Shown here piece after piece: positions 34,926 through 43,515 of a stretch of DNA of 64,000 nucleotides. The stretch comes from Epilithonimonas arachidiradicis. GTDB taxonomy: Bacteria > Bacteroidota > Bacteroidia > Flavobacteriales > Weeksellaceae. The stretch covers positions 1 through 64,000 of the forward strand of contig NZ_RAQH01000013.1 in NCBI RefSeq assembly GCF_003610695.1, given 5' to 3'. How positions within the stretch are numbered: position 1 is the first letter of the stretch; each line of letters begins with the position of its first letter. A program made the position numbers and the translations under genes. Below the pieces are notes generated by a model. It did not search any database. It was not told where the DNA came from and saw nothing but the letters and a program-made list of their open reading frames with translations.

Positions 34926-35441
34926 ATGAAGAGGATATTAGTTTACACCTTATTATTTGTGTTTCAATTGGGATTTTCTCAGGAAGTTCCAAAAGTTCTG
35001 AAAACCAAATTTTCCAAAGAAGCACTCGCTCAAAAATTACAGGATGAAAGTGGAAAAGAAACTTCCATAAAAGATATTTTGCATCAGCACAAAGGAAAAG
35101 TTTTGGTACTAGATTTCTGGGCAGGTTGGTGTAGAGACTGTCTAAAAGCATTTCCAAAAGCTAAAGAACTGGAAGCAAACAATCCCAATATCGATTTTGT
35201 TTTCCTTTCACTGGAACGCTCAAAAGAAGGTTTTGATAAAAGCCTCGAAAAGCACGAAATGACTGACAAAGAAAACTATTGGTTTGCTTCCGGTTGGAAA
35301 AATAACTTCAACAATTATGTGGATCTCAACTGGATTCCTAGATATATTGTGGTTGACCAAAAATCGGATATTGCAAAATATTATGCGATTTCTCCCGAAG
35401 ACCCAGAAATCCAATCGACAATAGATAAGCTGACAAAATAA
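34926..35441 (+). CDS. Secreted thioredoxin-like (TlpA family) protein
   Basis: The ATG at 34926 (MKRILVYTLLFVFQLGFSQEV) gives a proper signal peptide; the longer ORF from 34794 covers the promoter region. The 171-aa protein holds one thioredoxin fold with FWAGWCRDCLKAFP near residue 65 (active site WCRDC) and the cis-Pro region WIPRYIVVD. It is likely a periplasmic disulfide or cytochrome-maturation-type oxidoreductase. It is divergent from the Crp/Fnr gene. Confidence 0.88.
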   Translation: MKRILVYTLLFVFQLGFSQEVPKVLKTKFSKEALAQKLQDESGKETSIKDILHQHKGKVLVLDFWAGWCRDCLKAFPKAKELEANNPNIDFVFLSLERSKEGFDKSLEKHEMTDKENYWFASGWKNNFNNYVDLNWIPRYIVVDQKSDIAKYYAISPEDPEIQSTIDKLTK

Positions 35442-35449
35442 CAATTGAC

Positions 35450-35477
35450 AATCCCGAAATTTTCGGGATTCTTTTTT
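35450..35477 (+). terminator. Terminator after the thioredoxin-like gene
   Basis: AATCCCGAAA TTTTCGGGATT forms an 8-9 bp stem followed by CTTTTTTG on the plus strand, just past the stop codon. Confidence 0.8.
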
Positions 35478-35522
35478 GTCTAAATTTGTAATAACCATAA
35501 AAGATAAAAAAAGACTTTTATT

Positions 35523-35545
35523 CTTTTGTGACTTTTGTGGTAAAA
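35523..35545 (+). repeat. TTTTGTGACTTTTGTGG repeat arm
   Basis: CTTTTGTGACTTTTGTGGTAAAA just before dinB is a single arm of the motif found as an inverted repeat at 46853-46905 and in 47184-47270 and 54669-54690. It overlaps the region where a dinB promoter would lie. Confidence 0.45.
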
Positions 35546-35560
35546 ATAATCGAACATCAG

Positions 35561-36649
35561 ATGCAACCGCAACGCAAAATCATCCATGTAGATATGGACG
35601 CTTTTTATGCTTCCGTGGAGCAACTCGACAATCCGGGTTTGCGAGGGAAAGCGATTGCTGTTGGCGGCGGACATCGTGGCGTGGTTGCAGCGGCAAGCTA
35701 TGAAGCGAGAAAATTCGGGGTGCGTTCTGCGATGCCCAGTAAAACGGCCAAAGAAAAATGTCCACATCTCATTTTTGTAAAGCCGAGATTCCAACGGTAT
35801 AAAGAAATCTCCAACAAAATCCGAAACATCTTCCACGAATACACGGATTTGGTTGAACCGCTTTCCTTGGACGAAGCCTATCTGGATGTTACCGAAAATA
35901 AAAAGGATATAGAATCCGCCAACGATATTGCCAGAGAAATCCGAAAACGCATTTTTGAAGAAACTGGATTAACCGCTTCTGCAGGGATTTCTGTCAACAA
36001 ATTTTTGGCAAAAGTCGCATCTGATATCAATAAACCGAACGGACAGAAAACCATTCACCCCACAAAAATTAATGAATTTTTGGAAAATCTCCCCATTGAG
36101 AAATTTTACGGTGTCGGAAAAGTGACTGCTAACAAAATGCATACACTCCACATTTTCAAAGGATCTGATTTGAAGGCTAAAACCCTAGAACAGCTTGAAG
36201 GTCTTTTCGGGAAATCCGGAAGGTATTATTACAATGTAGTTCGTGGCATCCACAACGGTGAAGTCAAACCTAACAGAATCCAAAAAAGTGTGGCCGTTGA
36301 AAGAACATTTTGGGATGACATCAATGAAGATGAAGAGATTGATGAAAAACTAAAATCCCTGAGCCAGGAACTGGAAGAACGTCTCGGAAGAAAAGAAATC
36401 CAAGGAAAAACCTTAATGCTTAAAATCAAATACAAAGATTTCTCACTCTATACGAGAAGCAAAACGCAGGAATTATATTTTGAAAATGCCGAAAAATTCT
36501 ATAAAACTGCAAAACAACTTTGGGAATTGAGGCCTTTTAACAAAGCCATTCGCTTGCTTGGATTATCACTTTCCAATCTTAATACAGAAGAAAAAAAACA
36601 GGTTTCTGTTCAGTTGAAAATTCCGTTTGAGGAGTTTGATAATGATTAA
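35561..36649 (+). CDS. dinB: DNA polymerase IV
   Basis: This Y-family polymerase copies past damaged bases. The ATG at 35561 (MQPQRKIIHVDMDAFY) is the right start; a GTG at 35528 is part of a repeat. The 362-aa protein has the catalytic DMDAFYASVEQ near residue 11, SLDEAYLDVT near 103, the helix-hairpin-helix thumb YGVGKVTANKM near 185 and a little-finger domain up to about 350. A canonical beta-clamp motif was not located with certainty. A 21-bp tandem array begins 3 bp after its stop. Confidence 0.95.
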   Translation: MQPQRKIIHVDMDAFYASVEQLDNPGLRGKAIAVGGGHRGVVAAASYEARKFGVRSAMPSKTAKEKCPHLIFVKPRFQRYKEISNKIRNIFHEYTDLVEPLSLDEAYLDVTENKKDIESANDIAREIRKRIFEETGLTASAGISVNKFLAKVASDINKPNGQKTIHPTKINEFLENLPIEKFYGVGKVTANKMHTLHIFKGSDLKAKTLEQLEGLFGKSGRYYYNVVRGIHNGEVKPNRIQKSVAVERTFWDDINEDEEIDEKLKSLSQELEERLGRKEIQGKTLMLKIKYKDFSLYTRSKTQELYFENAEKFYKTAKQLWELRPFNKAIRLLGLSLSNLNTEEKKQVSVQLKIPFEEFDND

Positions 36650-36652
36650 TTC

Positions 36653-36904
36653 GAGCGATTTATACTCACAATTGAGCCTTTTTGATTCTTCATCGAGTCT
36701 TTTATACTCATTTTTGAATCTTTTACACTCATCATCGAATCTTTTTGACTTGAAAACGAGCCTTTTTGATTCATCATTTAGTCTATTTGCCTAGAATTTA
36801 AGTTTTTTAGGTTGAAAAACCATCCTTTTTGCCCCGTTCTTGCACCTCTTAGCTTGGAAAACGAACCTTTTTGCATGGTTTTGATTCTTTTTAATTTCTC
36901 TTAA
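36653..36904. repeat. 12-unit 21-bp degenerate tandem array
   Basis: Twelve units of exactly 21 bp run without any indel, starting at 36653, 36674, 36695, 36716, 36737, 36758, 36779, 36800, 36821, 36842, 36863 and 36884. The shared core is GARYCTTTTTGAY, strongest in units 2, 5, 6, 9 and 11. Several units carry a GAAAAC tract half a unit away. The minus strand reads as 84 codons of heptads like DEESKRL, with one stop in unit 7. The plus strand reads as SLFDSSS-like heptads in the first half. It fills the 333-bp gap between dinB and the amylase gene. Confidence 0.85.
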
Positions 36905-36982
36905 GTGCTTCCAAAATTCCTTGGCTTGATATTTTCATAGAACGAAACATCAAATCAAACAATCTGAAAAATCTACAATCTT

Positions 36983-38452
36983 ATGAACGGGACTATGATT
37001 CAGTTTTTCCATTGGTACACCGATGGTGATTCTTTCCTTTGGAAACATACCAAAGATTCGGCGCAATATCTTTCAGACTTAGGAATCACGGCGGCTTGGC
37101 TACCTCCGGCTTACAAAAGCACGAACGGCGGCTACTCCGTTGGTTATGATGCTTACGATCTTTTTGACTTGGGAGAATTTGACCAAAAAGGAACGACTGT
37201 TACAAAATACGGTTCGAAGGAAGAATATCTGGATGCCATCAAATCTCTGAAAGAAAAAAACATCCAAGTCATCGTAGATGTCGTTTTGAATCACAAAGCT
37301 GGTGGCGATGAACTGGAGAAATTCAAAGTTATACAGGTGGATGAGGAAGACCGAAACAAAGACATCTCTGATGTGATGGAAATAGAATCTTACACCAAGT
37401 TCACGTTTCCTGGAAGAGGTGATACTTATTCTGACTTCAAATGGGATTTTAACTGTTTTACAGGTGTAGATTATGCGGAAGGTAAAGAAAAAGGCATTTT
37501 CCGTCTTATCCACGAACACGCCGATGGCTGGGATGATATTATTTCTGATGAGAAAGGAAATTATGATTTTCTGATGTACAATGATATCGAGCACCGTAAT
37601 CCTTTCGTCCGCGAAGAGCTGAATCATTGGGGAAAATGGTATTTTGACCAGACGGATTTCGATGGCGTGAGGCTGGATGCCGTGAAACATATTTCGCCAG
37701 ATTTTTATAAAGAATGGTTAACGCTTCTGCGTTCCAACTCCGGAAAAAATATTTTTGCCGTTGGAGAATATTGGGCGCCCGGAGAACTGCCTCTTTTGCA
37801 AGCTTATATAGATTCTACCGAGGGTTGTATGAGTTTATTTGATTCCTCCTTACAGCATAATTTGCATCAGGCTTCCAAAAATCCGGATTATGATTTGAGA
37901 GAAATTTTTAATGAAACGCTTGTCAGCTCTCATCCGGACAAAGCAGTAACCGTGGTTGACAATCACGACACACAGCCGCTTCAGGCTTTGGAAGCTCCGG
38001 TTGAGACTTGGTTCAAACCGATTGCTTATGCTTTGATTTTGTTAAGAAAAGATGGTTATCCTTGTGTTTTCTACCCCGATTTGTACGGCGCGAGCTACAA
38101 AGACCAAGGAAAAGATGGCAACGAATATGAAATCTTCCTCGACAAAGTGGATGCGATTGAAGAACTCATCCGAGCCAGAAAGGATTTTGCTTATGGTGAG
38201 CAAAGAGATTATTTTGATGATGCGCATTGCATTGGCTGGACTCGTGAAGGTGATGATGAACATCAAGGTTGTGCCGTTGTTTTGAGCAACAAGGATGTGA
38301 ATCAAAAATCTATGGAAATAGGAAAACGATACGCGGGAAAAACATTTTATGATTTCACCGGACATCTTGAGGATAAAATTACAATTGATGAAAATGGCTG
38401 GGCAGATTTTCCTTGTCCTGCGGGAAATGTGAGTGTTTGGGTAGCGGAGTGA
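36983..38452 (+). CDS. Cytoplasmic alpha-amylase (GH13)
   Basis: The 489-aa enzyme has no signal peptide and shows the GH13 conserved regions in order: DVVLNHKAGGDE near residue 98, GVRLDAVKHI near 231 (nucleophile Asp), VGEYWAPGE near 262 (acid/base Glu) and VVDNHDTQP near 327. A B-domain insertion lies between regions I and II, as in the Bacillus liquefying/E. coli AmyA type. It would hydrolyse internal alpha-1,4 links in the cytosol. It may pair with the exported GH13 enzyme at 40632. No -7 box is obvious in the repeat-filled upstream region. Confidence 0.92.
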   Translation: MNGTMIQFFHWYTDGDSFLWKHTKDSAQYLSDLGITAAWLPPAYKSTNGGYSVGYDAYDLFDLGEFDQKGTTVTKYGSKEEYLDAIKSLKEKNIQVIVDVVLNHKAGGDELEKFKVIQVDEEDRNKDISDVMEIESYTKFTFPGRGDTYSDFKWDFNCFTGVDYAEGKEKGIFRLIHEHADGWDDIISDEKGNYDFLMYNDIEHRNPFVREELNHWGKWYFDQTDFDGVRLDAVKHISPDFYKEWLTLLRSNSGKNIFAVGEYWAPGELPLLQAYIDSTEGCMSLFDSSLQHNLHQASKNPDYDLREIFNETLVSSHPDKAVTVVDNHDTQPLQALEAPVETWFKPIAYALILLRKDGYPCVFYPDLYGASYKDQGKDGNEYEIFLDKVDAIEELIRARKDFAYGEQRDYFDDAHCIGWTREGDDEHQGCAVVLSNKDVNQKSMEIGKRYAGKTFYDFTGHLEDKITIDENGWADFPCPAGNVSVWVAE

Positions 38453-38490
38453 TGACCTTCGGAAATTATTTAAATTAAATCCAATCAATT

Positions 38491-38889
38491 ATGGAAAATG
38501 CAGAAAAACCACCAAAAGTAATAGGCATCGGCGGCATCTTTTTTTTCTCCGATGACCCGAAAGAAACCAGAGATTGGTATACCAAAAATCTTGGGATGGA
38601 TATCACAGAATGGGGAGCAACATTTGAGTCCAGAAACAGTTCCGACCCAGACATCGTAGAGTCGATACAATGGAGTCCCTTCAAAACAGGCAGTTCTTAT
38701 TTTTCGCCTTCGAAAAAGGAATTTATGATTAATTATCGTGTTCAGAATATCGAAGAGCTTGTGAAAAACTTACGAGGAAATGAGGTTACAATTTTGGATG
38801 ATATTGTAGATTCTGAGTATGGAAAATTTGTTCATATAATCGATTCTGATGATAATAAGATTGAACTCTGGGAACCTCCTATTAAATAA
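38491..38889 (+). CDS. VOC family (glyoxalase-like) protein
   Basis: The 132-aa protein has two beta-alpha-beta-beta-beta modules typical of the vicinal oxygen chelate fold: FFFSDDPKETRDWYTKNLG near residue 16 and the closing VHIIDSDDNKIELWEPP. Substrate is unknown; relatives include glyoxalase I and antibiotic-binding proteins. It follows the alpha-amylase gene by 38 bp and ends at a strong bidirectional terminator. Confidence 0.85.
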   Translation: MENAEKPPKVIGIGGIFFFSDDPKETRDWYTKNLGMDITEWGATFESRNSSDPDIVESIQWSPFKTGSSYFSPSKKEFMINYRVQNIEELVKNLRGNEVTILDDIVDSEYGKFVHIIDSDDNKIELWEPPIK

Positions 38890-38892
38890 ACA

Positions 38893-38922
38893 AAAAACCT
38901 CTTAAAATTTTAAGAGGTTTTT
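38893..38922. terminator. Terminator between the VOC gene and deoC
   Basis: AAAAACCTCTTAAAATTTTAAGAGGTTTTT is a perfect palindrome between convergent genes. Confidence 0.8.
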
Positions 38923-38939
38923 AGTCTTATCATAAATCC

Positions 38940-39683
38940 TTAATAGCCAGCTCCAGCTTCGCCTTCTCCAAGAAGTGCTTTGGCTGAGGAAGTTCCGATT
39001 CTCTGGATTCCCATTGTAATCATTTTTTCTGCATCAGCAGGTGTTTTCACACCGCCAGCTGCTTTCACTGGAAGTTTTCCGGCATTATCAAGCATTATTT
39101 TCACACCCTCGAATGTTGCGCCATTTGGTTTTCCTCCTTCGGTTACATAAAATCCTGTTGATGACTTAACAAAGATTCTTGAAAAATCTTTTTCTTCAAA
39201 ATTTTCCTGTGCCCAAGTCCAGATATTAGCCGTTAAATTAGCAATTTGAGCATCTGAAAGTGCAGCAATTTCGATAATCCATTTCACCGTTTTATCGAAA
39301 TCCAAGCCTAATTTGGTTCCTTCAACAAATTCTTTTTTTACCAATTCTAATTCTCCGGCTTTGAAGGCTTCGTAATTGATAACATAATCCAACTCATCTA
39401 CGCCATCTAGAATGGCCTGGTTAGCTTCTTTCAATTTATCTTCTACAGAATAAGTTCCCTCGTGAAAACCGATAACTGTTCCCACCAAAACATCAGAATT
39501 TTTTGAAATTAAATAATCTTTGATAAGCTTAACATAGTTTGGACGAATCATAACCTCTTTGAAATTGTAAGCAATGGCCTCGTCCGTTAACTCTCTAACT
39601 TTGTCAAATGTCTGTTCTTCTGTCAAACCGGACTGTTCCGGTGTTTTCAGATATGTTGAATCTAAATATTGATTGATTTCCAT
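38940..39683 (-). CDS. deoC: Deoxyribose-phosphate aldolase
   Basis: DeoC cleaves deoxyribose 5-phosphate to glyceraldehyde 3-phosphate and acetaldehyde in nucleoside catabolism. The start MEINQYLDSTYLK at 39683 is chosen; the ATG at 39710 lies within the upstream terminator. The 247-aa protein contains VGTVIGFHEG near residue 70, the Schiff-base lysine segment FVKSSTGF and KAAGGVKT, both intact. It follows the Lrp-type gene but is separated by a hairpin. Confidence 0.93.
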   Translation of the reverse strand: MEINQYLDSTYLKTPEQSGLTEEQTFDKVRELTDEAIAYNFKEVMIRPNYVKLIKDYLISKNSDVLVGTVIGFHEGTYSVEDKLKEANQAILDGVDELDYVINYEAFKAGELELVKKEFVEGTKLGLDFDKTVKWIIEIAALSDAQIANLTANIWTWAQENFEEKDFSRIFVKSSTGFYVTEGGKPNGATFEGVKIMLDNAGKLPVKAAGGVKTPADAEKMITMGIQRIGTSSAKALLGEGEAGAGY

Positions 39684-39696
39684 AATTACAAAAATA

Positions 39697-39726
39697 AAAA
39701 AAGGATACAAACTTATTTGTATCCTT
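39697..39726 (-). terminator. Terminator after the Lrp gene
   Basis: GGATACAAA and TTTGTATCC form a 9-bp stem with a TTTTTTT tail on the minus strand, in the gap between the Lrp and deoC genes. Confidence 0.75.
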
Positions 39727-39746
39727 CCAAAAATATATTTAATTTT

Positions 39747-40217
39747 TTAAACTTTCAACTGTCTGTTGATGCTTTGTTCCAGTGAAATAAAAGTTTCGGT
39801 TCTCGTAACGCCTTTCAATTTCTGGATCTTGTTAAGAATCTGCATCAGGTGATCATTATCCTTACAAAGGACTTTTAGAAATATCGTATAATTTCCTGTC
39901 GTGTAATGCGCCTCTACCACTTCATTCACCAGGTTAAGATTTTTGATGGCATCTTGATAATGGCTTGGTTGTTCCAGAAAAACACCAATATAAGAAACAA
40001 CTTTGTAACCTATTTTTCTTGGATTAAGGAAAGAAATAGAATTTTCTATAACGCCGGCCTGCTCTAGCTTTTTGATTCTCTGGTGAACTGCCGTTGTAGA
40101 AATCCCAACGTGCTTGGAAATATGTGCAAGGGAAGTTTTCGCATTGTCCATTAACATATAAATGATCTCTTTGTCAACTCCGTCTAGATGGTAACCTGTT
40201 TCAGATGCACTCTTCAT
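39747..40217 (-). CDS. Lrp/AsnC family transcriptional regulator
   Basis: From the ATG at 40217 (MKSASETGYHLDGVD) the protein is 156 aa. An N-terminal helix-turn-helix (AHISKHVGISTTAVHQRIKKLEQAGVI) is followed by a RAM ligand-binding domain (about 75-150; VVEAHYTTGNYTIFLKV). Such regulators respond to amino acids and usually control themselves. A long upstream spacer contains nested inverted repeats that could be its own operator. deoC follows but behind a terminator. Confidence 0.9.
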   Translation of the reverse strand: MKSASETGYHLDGVDKEIIYMLMDNAKTSLAHISKHVGISTTAVHQRIKKLEQAGVIENSISFLNPRKIGYKVVSYIGVFLEQPSHYQDAIKNLNLVNEVVEAHYTTGNYTIFLKVLCKDNDHLMQILNKIQKLKGVTRTETFISLEQSINRQLKV

Positions 40218-40251
40218 AATGTAGTTATTGATTTTTAATTGCAATTTAAAA

Positions 40252-40340
40252 CAAACATTTAATTAAACAAAAAAAACACAATGATTTATATTTTTTTGAT
40301 ATTGAATTATAAATCATTGGATTAATTAAAAATAAATGTT
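40252..40340. promoter_or_regulatory. Nested inverted repeats upstream of the Lrp gene
   Basis: CAATGATTTATA (40279-40290) and TATAAATCATTG (40308-40319) are perfect 12-bp inverted arms 17 bp apart. They are flanked by AAACATTTAATTAA near 40253 and TTAATTAA...AAATGTTT near 40321-40340. The set lies 35-120 bp upstream of the Lrp start, where an autoregulatory operator or DNA wrapping site could sit. The rest of this 414-bp divergent spacer is AT-rich with no gene. Confidence 0.4.
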
Positions 40341-40583
40341 TATTATTTTTTACTTGCTCGTAAAATTATCGAATTTTATATGAATTATAAAAATATATTG
40401 TTGATTATTTTACAAAATAATACAAATATCATTTAAATCAAAATCTGTTTTGATCTGCTCTTCCCCTTAACTTTCCGTTAAATTAAGATTAATAAAATTA
40501 TCAATCCACAGTTTACAATATAAACATAAAAATATGATTATCAATACTTTAAAATTATAAATTCTCACAAATTAAAAATCAGA

Positions 40584-40611
40584 TTGGGTATTATGAAAAA
40601 GTATATATTTA
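40584..40611 (+). promoter_or_regulatory. Possible promoter of the secreted GH13 gene
   Basis: TTG (40584-40586), 17 bases, then TATATTTA (one mismatch to TAnnTTTG) lies 20 bases before the start codon. Confidence 0.4.
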
Positions 40612-40631
40612 TGACTTAATATATAGACCTT

Positions 40632-43454
40632 ATGAAATTTTTTTACAACCTGATCGCATTTTTTATTGCGATCACAACTTTTGCGCAGACACAGACTGTG
40701 ACTTCGTCTATCAGTCCTCCGACTTTTAACGAAGATGAATCGATTACCATTACGTTTAATGGAAGCAGCATTAACGAATCTACTTGGGGCGTTACAAACA
40801 ATGCTTTATATCTTTGGGCTTGGTCTTACGACAGCAATGATGCTAACAGCCAAGACTGTCCAACCAACGGAACCTGGGCTTCATCGAATGAATCCAATAA
40901 GCTGACTTACAATTCCGGAACAGACACATATACAATTACATTTGTTCCCAGAACGTTCTACAACAGAACAGGAATTGGCAGAATTGGTTTTCTTTTAAAA
41001 ACTAAAACAGGAAACGGACAATCTCAGGATATCTACTCGGAAGTTGGAAGATTTCAATTTACAAGTACTTCTCCGCAAAACGGAACTGTTAATTTTGTAA
41101 CTTCAGGAAGTAACTTCCCTATTACTTACAGCACTTCTTTGCCGGCTAATTATGTCGTAAAATCTAATGGTAATACAATTTATACAGCCAGCAATGTCTC
41201 CACAATTAATACTTCATTAAACGTTACTTCGGATAATAACATTGAAGTTTCCGCGACAGCATCCGGAACGACTTTGACTTCTAATTTTGTAGTTTCTCCT
41301 ACTCCAGTTTCTCAGTCGGCTGCAATGCCTTCTTACATGAGACAGGGTATCACTTACGATCCTAATGATCCGACGAAAGTTGGAGTAGCATTGTATGCGC
41401 CTTTTAAGAATTATGTGCATGTGCTTGGAAGTTTCAACAACTGGCAGATTTCTTCCAATTATATCATGAAAAGAGATACTAATAACACCGATCTATTTTG
41501 GTTAGAAATCACAGGATTGACACCTCAGCAGGTTTATACTTTCCAATACAGAACCAATGACGGCGTAAAGGTTGCCGATCCTTATTCGACATTAGTATTA
41601 TCTCCGGATGATGATCCTTGGATTTCATCATCTACATATCCTAATTTGCCGGCTTATCCAGCTGGACAGCAATATGACGTTTCAGTAATTCAGACAGCAA
41701 AACCCGCTTACAACTGGACTGTAACTAATTTCCAAAAACCTGCAAAACAAAATCTAATTGTTTATGAAGCTTTGGTAAGAGATTTTACAGAGCAGAAAAA
41801 CTGGCAATCGATGATTGACAAAATCCCTTATATCAAAGGATTAAATGTTAACGCCATCGAATTAATGCCGGTAATGGAATTTGACGGGAATAATTCTTGG
41901 GGATACAATCCAGGGTTTCATTTAGCATTAGATAAAGCATACGGAACACCAGAAAAATTTAAAGAATTTATCGACTTATGCCACCAGAACGGGATTGCTG
42001 TCATTCTTGATGTTGCGCTTAACCATGCATCAGGAAGGTCTCCACTGGAAAGGCTTTGGTCTACAAGTACAAACGGTGGTTATGGTGATGTTGCAGCTAA
42101 TAATCCATATTTCAATCAGGTTGCAAAACATGCTTATAGTGTATTCTATGATTTCAACCATTCAAAACCTGAAACAAGATATTATGTAAACAGAGTTTTG
42201 GAACAATGGATCAATGAATATAAAATTGATGGATTCCGTTGGGATTTGACGAAAGGATTTACACAAAACTGTACAGCTTCAGATGAAAACTGTACAGGCT
42301 CTTATCAGCAAGACAGAGTGGATGTTCTGAAATTATATTCAGATTATCAATGGTCCTATGATCCAACTTCTTATATTATTTTCGAACATTTGGGAGGAAA
42401 TGCTGAAGAAAAACAATGGGCTGACTACAGATTGAACGAAGGGAAAGGTGTAATGATGTGGGATAATTTGGTTGGACCTTATAATCAAAACACGATGGGT
42501 TACGCTTCTGACAGCAACTTCAACAGAGTTGATTTTGAAAACCATACTTTTTCTGAAAGAAGAAATATGAGCTATGGCGAGAGTCACGACGAGGAAAGAC
42601 TGATGTTCAAAAACTTAGCTTATGGTAATGCCAACGGTTCTTACAGTGTTAAGGATTTGAATACTGCACTTGAAAGACAAAAAGCTTTTGGTGCTGTTTT
42701 CTTCACAGTTCCAGGTCCAAAAATGATTTGGCAGTTCGGAGAATTGGGTTACGAATTCAGTATCAACAGATGTGAGAACGGAACAATCAGTAATGATTGT
42801 AGAACATCTCCAAAACCCGTAGCTTTCACTTTAGGTTATGATACCAATGCGAATAGAAAAGCAGTTTACGACACTTGGTCAAAAATCTTAGCAATCCGAT
42901 TATCAAGCCAGGTTTTTGACACAACAACCTTCACAGTAGAATCAGGAAATCTTTTACCTAGAATCTATGTTTGGAATGATGCCTTGCCTGCAAGTTCTTT
43001 GAAAAACGTAGTGGTAGTTGCTAACTTTACAACAACAGCTCAAACTGTGACGCCTAATTTCCCTTATGCCGGAAACTGGTACAATCTAATGGACAATTCT
43101 TCTATGAACGCCAATGGCTCTACAACAGTAGTTCTTCAACCGGGAGAATTTAGAATCTATGGAAATCAAACCGCTTTGGCAACGGACGAAACGAAGATTG
43201 ATGCGAATAAAACATCATTGCAAATCGTTCAGAATCCTGCAACAGACGGATTATTGAAAATCAGATATAACAAAGCTAAAAACGGACAAATCAACATCTA
43301 TGATCTTAATGGTAAACTGGTAAAATCTTTCGGACTAAAATCCGCTAAAGGAGACGAAACATTCTCTGTAAATGGCATCATCGGAACAGGAAATTACTTA
43401 GTACAACTAAAGTCTGATGAAGGTTTGGCAGTTTCTAAGTTAATCATCAAATAA
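40632..43454 (+). CDS. Secreted T9SS alpha-amylase-family enzyme (GH13)
   Basis: The 940-aa protein has a signal peptide (MKFFYNLIAFFIAITTFAQ) and N-terminal beta domains (about 20-230). A CBM48-like E-set segment follows (HVLGSFNNWQ near 265, with Y.FQYRTNDG.KVADPYS). The GH13 barrel has VILDVALNHASG near 455, GFRWDLTKGF near 535 (Asp), IIFEHLGG near 580 (Glu) and GESHDEER near 645. The C-terminal 75 residues are a T9SS sorting tail (IVQNPATDGLLKI...). It is probably a surface or secreted amylase, pullulanase or branching-type enzyme; the exact activity is open. Confidence 0.9.
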   Translation: MKFFYNLIAFFIAITTFAQTQTVTSSISPPTFNEDESITITFNGSSINESTWGVTNNALYLWAWSYDSNDANSQDCPTNGTWASSNESNKLTYNSGTDTYTITFVPRTFYNRTGIGRIGFLLKTKTGNGQSQDIYSEVGRFQFTSTSPQNGTVNFVTSGSNFPITYSTSLPANYVVKSNGNTIYTASNVSTINTSLNVTSDNNIEVSATASGTTLTSNFVVSPTPVSQSAAMPSYMRQGITYDPNDPTKVGVALYAPFKNYVHVLGSFNNWQISSNYIMKRDTNNTDLFWLEITGLTPQQVYTFQYRTNDGVKVADPYSTLVLSPDDDPWISSSTYPNLPAYPAGQQYDVSVIQTAKPAYNWTVTNFQKPAKQNLIVYEALVRDFTEQKNWQSMIDKIPYIKGLNVNAIELMPVMEFDGNNSWGYNPGFHLALDKAYGTPEKFKEFIDLCHQNGIAVILDVALNHASGRSPLERLWSTSTNGGYGDVAANNPYFNQVAKHAYSVFYDFNHSKPETRYYVNRVLEQWINEYKIDGFRWDLTKGFTQNCTASDENCTGSYQQDRVDVLKLYSDYQWSYDPTSYIIFEHLGGNAEEKQWADYRLNEGKGVMMWDNLVGPYNQNTMGYASDSNFNRVDFENHTFSERRNMSYGESHDEERLMFKNLAYGNANGSYSVKDLNTALERQKAFGAVFFTVPGPKMIWQFGELGYEFSINRCENGTISNDCRTSPKPVAFTLGYDTNANRKAVYDTWSKILAIRLSSQVFDTTTFTVESGNLLPRIYVWNDALPASSLKNVVVVANFTTTAQTVTPNFPYAGNWYNLMDNSSMNANGSTTVVLQPGEFRIYGNQTALATDETKIDANKTSLQIVQNPATDGLLKIRYNKAKNGQINIYDLNGKLVKSFGLKSAKGDETFSVNGIIGTGNYLVQLKSDEGLAVSKLIIK

Positions 43455-43480
43455 GACAAAATAAATTTTCAAATCAAATG

Positions 43481-43511
43481 AAAACGCCTCAGCTAGCTGA
43501 GGCGTTTTTTG
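43481..43511. terminator. Terminator after the secreted GH13 gene
   Basis: AAAACGCCTCAGCTAGCTGAGGCGTTTT is a perfect palindrome with a TTTTTTG tail on the plus strand, shared with the convergent SRPBCC gene. Confidence 0.85.
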
Positions 43512-43515
43512 TTTA

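Noticed and set aside
36653-36904. The 21-bp array as a CRISPR
   Set aside because: There are no spacers between units, the repeats are degenerate and contiguous, and no cas genes are present.
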